Below, piece after piece: positions 60,001 through 64,000 of a stretch of 64,000 nucleotides of DNA. The DNA comes from Rhynchonema sp. JSB1_4. Taxonomy: Eukaryota; Nematoda; Chromadorea; Monhysterida; Xyalidae. Location of the stretch: assembly GCA_030248065.1 (NCBI GenBank), contig JASAMV010006656.1:1-64000 (forward strand), written 5' to 3'. The notes under the pieces were generated by a model. It ran no database searches, was not told where the DNA came from, and worked only from the letters and a program-made list of their open reading frames with translations. Every line of letters starts with the position of its first letter. Positions within the stretch are counted from its first letter, which is position 1. The position numbers and the translations under genes are program-made.

Positions 60001-62019
60001 GGTACACTAACCGCCGCGTCGGACCAGGAACTACACTGCTGGGGGGGGGGAAGACCCAAATCCAGGAAAAAGTCACTTTTTGAGGTAGAAAATTTGACAG
60101 ATTTTTGGCCCTTTTTGGAAAAAAATCTCCATAAAAAGGGTATTTTGGCGACTTTTGACAACATCGACCTAAAAATCACCCATTTTGGGCCTAAAAATGC
60201 CCATTTTAGGCCTAAAAATGCCTATTTTGGGCAAAAATTGAGGCGGTTAGTGTACCTGGCGCGGCGGTTAGTGTACTAGTGTACCTTGGTCGCGGCGGTT
60301 AGTGTACCTTAGGGGGGACCCCCTCCCCCCAGCAATGTAGTTCCTGGTCCGGAGGGGGAACAGGCTGTACCCCCCTTTTTTTCGGAGGGGGAACAGACGT
60401 ACCCACCTGGGGGGGACGGGGGGGGGGGGTGGGACCCGGAAGGGGGGGGAGGACCCAAATTTGGAGAAAAGTCATTTTTTGAGGTCGAAAATTTGGCTCA
60501 TTTTTGCCCCTTTTAGGAAAAAAATCTCAATAAAAAGGGTATTTTGGCTATTTTTGACGACATTGACCTAAAAATCACTCATTTTATGCCTAAAAAGCCT
60601 ATTTTAGGCCAAAATTTGCCTATTTTAGGTAAAAATTGGGGGAGCAGACGTACCCGGAGGGGGAACAGTGGGGCAGGCGTACCATGGAGGGGGAACAGAC
60701 GTACCCGAGGGGGGGACCCCCCTCCCCCCCAGGAACTACACTGCCCCCCAGGCAGTGTAGTACTTGGCCAGGGTGTTGACGATAGATAGATTGGGTTCGG
60801 ACCCGAAATGTGTTGACGATAGATAGATGACCCAAGTCCAGTGTTGGAGGTGGGGGGGGGGGGGGTTGGGGGGGGGGGAAGCCCCCCCCCCCAGTATAGT
60901 AGGTATCCCTCCTCGCCTGGTACAGTAGGTGTCCCCCCCGATGTCTGGCATGGTACAGTAGGCATCCCCCCGATTTTCACCCCGGTACAGTAGGTATCCC
61001 CACGATTTTGCCCCAAAAGTGCCAATTTTTGACCAAAATGGCCAAAATTAGTGTAAAATCAGTGGTTTTTGCCTCAAATTACTCAAAATTCGCGCGCTAC
61101 GCGCGCAAATACTACGTTTTCACACGATTCCACACATAATAAAAACATTGAAAATTTTCACCCCAAAACCTAACCCCCCCCAACCCCCCCCCTAGGTACA
61201 TAAGCCCCCCCAGGCCATCGGCTTTGGTACAGTAGGTATCCCCCCTCTCCGAGCGCGGTACAGTAGGTATCCCCCCCTCCAGAGTACCTCCAACACTGCC
61301 CAAGTCCGAAATCTGGGGGGGGGGGGGTCGACCCAAACTTGTTGACGATAGATAGATGGTGGTGGGGGGTCGCCAAAAATCAAGGTATAGTATAGTGTAC
61401 TAAGTAGATAATAATGTGTAAATATTATTGAAAATGTGCTTAGATGTACTAAATCCGCGATTTTTTGCCTATTTGGGGTGAAAAATACCAATTTTGAGCC
61501 ATTTTGAGTCAAAAATGTCAATTTTGGGTTCGAAATGTGTTGACGATAGATAGATTGTTCCCAAAATTTGTTGACGATAGATAGATTAGCCCATAAGTGT
61601 TGACGATAAATAGATGAAATCAAAGTGTTGACGATAGATAGATGAATTTGGGGGGACCCCCCCACCCCCCCCCCAAGTACTACCCTGCCCCCAGGAACTA
61701 CACTGTTGGGGGTCCCCCCACCCAAGGTACCCTGGCCTGGCCCGACCCGTTTCGTTTCCGATTTCTGATCAGGCCCAGGCCATCAGGCCACATTTGTTTG
61801 GTTCGGCGGCACGGCAAAGGCAGAAAAATCAGGCAACCTGATCATCTCATTCCTCCAGAATATCCTCTGCGTCTGCCCATCAACGGCATCACCCATCGGC
61901 ACCGCAGCCAAGCCCGAACTGCTGACATCAGCAAACATCGAACCCGTGCCGGCAAATGAAGACGTTGACGGACCGCTGATTGAAGATGATGGCAAGTTCT
62001 TGGATGAATGATTGCCCAT
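54007..62019 (-). CDS. ATAD1: Msp1/ATAD1-type membrane AAA ATPase
   Basis: Ten exons join in phase to 414 codons plus stop: 62019-61838, 58632-58524, 58436-58356, 58273-58129, 57087-56887, 56628-56538, 55202-55097, 54840-54790, 54717-54587 and 54154-54007. ATAD1/Msp1 extracts mislocalised tail-anchored proteins from the mitochondrial outer membrane and peroxisomes. The order is: a Ser-rich N-terminus starting MGNHSSK (possible N-myristoylation), a membrane span ([20 protein letters not shown]), Walker A GPPGCGKT (~178-185), the pore region [11 protein letters not shown], Walker B IIFIDEID, sensor [15 protein letters not shown] with arginine fingers, and a variable C-terminus. The Ser-rich leader is ~50 residues longer than in the human protein (361 aa). 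An in-frame ATG at 62061 is an alternative start. Introns are full of transposons; the first is 3.2 kb of G-rich repeats. Confidence 0.93.
55263..55840. mobile_element. GGCCCAAAA-family core fragment
   Basis: The fragment matches the cores of copies 2 and 3 (GTGGGCACC...GTTGACAGAAACG...CGCAAATG) without the repeat-array ends. It is bracketed by a ~38 bp direct duplication (AATCGTAATTTCCGAAATTT at about 55215 and ACTCGTAATTTCCAAAATTT at about 55845), far longer than a normal transposon target duplication. It lies in an ATAD1 intron. Confidence 0.65.
55968..56427. mobile_element. Miniature element with GGAAAAAAAACCG palindromes, 8 bp duplication
   Basis: The ends are TATACTGGCA and TGACAGTATA, with an 8 bp direct repeat GACCGTGG at 55960-55967 and 56428-56435. 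Clusters of GGAAAAAAAACCGTTTTTTTTCC palindromes lie just inside both ends. The 8 bp duplication fits hAT-type transposition. It lies in the ATAD1 intron between exons 56628-56538 and 55202-55097. Confidence 0.8.
57189..57598. mobile_element. hAT-like miniature element with 8 bp duplication
   Basis: Termini are CAGTGGTGTCGTTGGG and CCCCAACCACACCACTG. An exact 8 bp duplication CTCAGACC lies at 57181-57188 and 57599-57606. Internally GGATACCGGATAC-type words recur near both ends. It is in the ATAD1 intron between exons 58273-58129 and 57087-56887 and is related in its ends to the element at 27125-27474. Confidence 0.85.
58660..60760. repeat. G/C-run and TTAGTGTACC repeat complex
   Basis: The block contains many inverted and direct copies of three words: GCAGTGTAGTTCCTGGTCCGG, GGAGGGGGAGATAGTGTACC, and GGCGGTTAGTGTACCT. 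They alternate with a recurring ~130 bp unit, TTTTTGCCCCTTTTTGG to TTTTAGGCCTAAAAATGCC, near 59400, 59900, 60090 and 60500. Runs of 7-12 G or C are frequent. It lies entirely in ATAD1 intron 1 and looks like several interlocked non-autonomous elements rather than one. Confidence 0.7.
60775..61750. repeat. TTGACGATAGATAGAT and ACAGTAGGTATCCC dispersed arrays
   Basis: TTGACGATAGATAGAT occurs about seven times (near 60776, 60812, 61341, 61539, 61570, 61625, and a variant near 61599) spaced 30-500 bp. TACAGTAGGTATCCCC or close forms occurs about five times (60900-61000 and 61230-61275). Long G and C runs separate them. The two words occupy separate sub-blocks of ATAD1 intron 1. Confidence 0.7.
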
Positions 62020-63442
62020 TATTGTCGCTTTGTTGCGTTCTGCTAAGAGTTTGCGAAACAATCAAACTGATACAGCAGACGTTTTGTGTTTTCGCTTTTC
62101 CACAAGACAAAAAAGCACAATCCGCCCCCGTCCGATCTCGTTCAGTTGTGAACTCAATCTCTCAGAATCAGTTTGCAAAATTCAATTGCAACACCGATTT
62201 TTTCATCCCGATAGACTGTCGCTGCTTGACTGACGAGGACTGGAAAAAAGGGCAACGCTCAACGCGGTTTTGTTCCCTGCGTTGAAATTAACAAAAACGC
62301 AAACTTGCTGAAAATGCATAAATATCGATTGTAATTTGGCTCTTGAAAACCAGGAACCATCTCGCAATTGGACGGACCCTCAAACCATCTTCGTGTATTG
62401 CGTCAGCTGACCAATTGCGTTGAGCAAAGGTGACGTGTCGTACGGGTGATGAAATGCAACACAGTGCTAGGTGATAGTGACAATAGTTATTTTTGATCTG
62501 ACAGCCGAAAGACATGACACAGCCACAGCACACAACACCATAAGTAAAAATTTACTCAGGCAAACGATTTTTAAGTTCCTATTCGGATTTCAATCATTTC
62601 CTGTTTATACAGTACTACAAGGTTTTTTTCCATTTCTGTGAAACATCAGCGATTCAACACTCAAGTCAGCATGACTGCGACTTCTTCTTTCACGACGATT
62701 AGTAGTGATGGCGATGGCTACACTGAAGGTTGCTGGCGGTCGTTGTTTTGCTTTCCGAAAGGAATATACGCATCTCTCAGAATTTAAAAATTACCCGCTG
62801 TGAAATCTGGTTCTTATCCGGTTCAGTGATCAATCACAGCCAAAACACAAAAACATGAACAAATATAACCAAGATACGATTTTACACAAGGTCTTAAAAA
62901 CACTGATCGTCATTTTCTACAACTCATCTAAGATTTTAGAGACGAAAGATGTTCTACGATTGACCATTGAGCGCAATATGTGGAAGCGAATGGTGAAAGG
63001 CTGGGTTGGAGAGCACAAATGGTTGGAATATGACACATCATGCATAGACACTGAACGTAGCTACACCGGTAAAAAGCTAAAAATTAGGCGTTGTAGAACA
63101 TACCAATTTTCAGACGGTGTACGGAAGGTCACCCAACACCAGGGCGGAAATTACCGATTCCTATTGTCTATGACCAACGGCGCTTTATAAATCACAAGAT
63201 CGAGAAAATTATTTTTGGAGTAAAATCAAACTTCCGCATCCAATTCCCACCAGCTTCACGTCTTACCGAGCGAAATTGGTGCCGATATTTGAATTTAATC
63301 CAAAAGTAACCCTCAGCTATTAGTTGAAAACGCTGTTTTTGTGGAGAGTATTATCAACTTGGTCAGCAAAATAAAAGGTGTATTATATGTGACGTTCGTC
63401 ACACCCTTTAATGCGCGGACATCGACATGCACGCACGCACAG
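62020..63442. other. Divergent intergenic region
   Basis: It lies between the ATAD1 start (minus) and the first visible MATH-BTB exon (plus), so it may hold both promoters and upstream MATH-BTB exons. A plus-strand frame 62855-63190 (111 codons, ATG start) has no recognisable family. A GTGAAACATCAGC motif occurs at 62638. Confidence 0.35.
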
Positions 63443-64000
63443 GGAATTGAAAGCGCGCGCGCGCGAGGACAACATCAACTGGCTGGACGTGCACGTCGAC
63501 TGTGAGTTCCCATCCGATTCACCGTTGTGGTCGTGCGAGGCCGATGTTGAGATCGTGGTGTTGACGAATCAGATCGGCGGTGAGCACCATTCGGTGCATC
63601 TCGAACGCCACGTGTATCGCGCTGACACGTGCGGCATCGACGTCAACGTTGTTGAATGGCAGGTGGGTTGAATTGGATCAACCTACCATCAACTTATAGA
63701 CAGACAATCAAGGTCTCAAACACTCCAGAATCAATCTTTCTAAAGGAAGCAGCCTTGTGCATTTCGCAGGAGGTGTTCAAACCGGACAACGGCTTCGCCA
63801 ACAACGGTTGCATCACGATCGAGGCTCGCATCAATGTGCTCAACGCGCGTGGTTCAATGTGAGTGTGTTCGCGTTGGTTTCATGTTTGACGAAATGAAAC
63901 TCAATGGAAATCCATCATTCAGCGATCTACCTGTGTTCGACTTTACGCGACCATCCGATCTGAGCGACTGCGTGCTGGTCATCGGTGACAAGCGTGTGCA
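63443..64000 (+). CDS. MATH-BTB protein, partial
   Basis: Three exons are visible: 63443-63662, 63770-63858 and 63923 to the window end, joined in phase 0 and 2. The first two encode most of a MATH (meprin/TRAF-C homology) domain: NWLDVHVDCEFPSDSPLWSC, then DVNVVEWQ, then EVFKPDNGFANNGCITIEARI. The third begins a BTB domain (FDFTRPSDLSDCVLVIGDKRVH). MATH-BTB proteins bring substrates, bound by MATH, to cullin-3 ubiquitin ligases, bound by BTB. The family is strongly expanded in nematodes. The 5' end is not resolved: the first exon starts after a GCACAG acceptor and needs an upstream exon, or translation starts at ATG 63411. Confidence 0.85.

Noticed and set aside
62855..63190. 111-codon plus-strand frame with ATG start
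   Set aside because: No family, no splice context and no homologous wording. A chance frame of this length is plausible; kept only as a note in the spacer entry.
1..64000. Search for tRNA, rRNA or CRISPR arrays
   Set aside because: No cloverleaf with A- and B-box spacing, no rRNA-like sequence, and no regular repeat-spacer array were seen by eye. The regular arrays present are minisatellites.

Overview
This is eukaryotic nuclear DNA, most likely from a nematode. The genes are split by GT-AG introns from about 50 bp to several kb. One gene belongs to the nematode-expanded DUF273 glycosyltransferase-like family, two are small secreted Ly6-like proteins ending in C-T-x-D-L-C-N, and a MATH-BTB gene runs off the right edge. 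All exon joins below were read by eye and tested for reading-phase agreement; none was confirmed with transcripts.

Layout. 1-4.56 kb is a giant inverted repeat (two ~2.0 kb arms around a ~0.49 kb spacer). 5.47-8.59 kb (+) is a complete six-exon DUF273 gene. 10.9-15.5 kb (+) holds two tandem Ly6-like genes. 16.6-27.0 kb (-) holds two chains of exons for a Ser/Pro-rich protein with tyrosine motifs. 37.7-45.75 kb (-) is a Dok-7-like PH-PTB docking protein. The exon chains may all be one ~29 kb docking-protein gene split by transposons, or several genes. 47.46-48.08 kb (-) is the 3' end of a gene with two LDL-receptor class A domains. 49.46-53.25 kb (-) is a complete 13-exon phosphoacetylglucosamine mutase (PGM3). 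54.0-62.0 kb (-) is a complete ten-exon Msp1/ATAD1 AAA ATPase. 63.44 kb to the end (+) is a MATH-BTB gene.

Most introns and spacers are packed with DNA transposons, many with target-site duplications readable directly: TA (mariner-like miniature elements), TTA/TAA (PIF/Harbinger-like), and 8 bp (hAT-like, three cases). The most complex locus, 27.9-37.6 kb, is a four-level nest. A transposon with GGCCCAAAA-repeat ends is interrupted by an ~8 kb element with TTA duplications. That element contains two inverted copies of a ~290 bp miniature element and a 1.13 kb miniature LTR element. One of the miniature elements is split by a 4,976 bp gag-only LTR retrotransposon whose two 474 bp LTRs differ at one base, so it is the youngest layer.

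The genes are not an operon and show no single shared pathway: UDP-GlcNAc synthesis (PGM3), mitochondrial/peroxisomal membrane protein quality control (ATAD1), receptor tyrosine kinase signalling (Dok-7-like), Golgi glycosylation (DUF273) and ubiquitin-ligase adaptors (MATH-BTB). One unexplained signal stands out: the 10-mer GTGAAACATC occurs about nine times, seven of them inside predicted exons of unrelated genes and in more than one reading frame.
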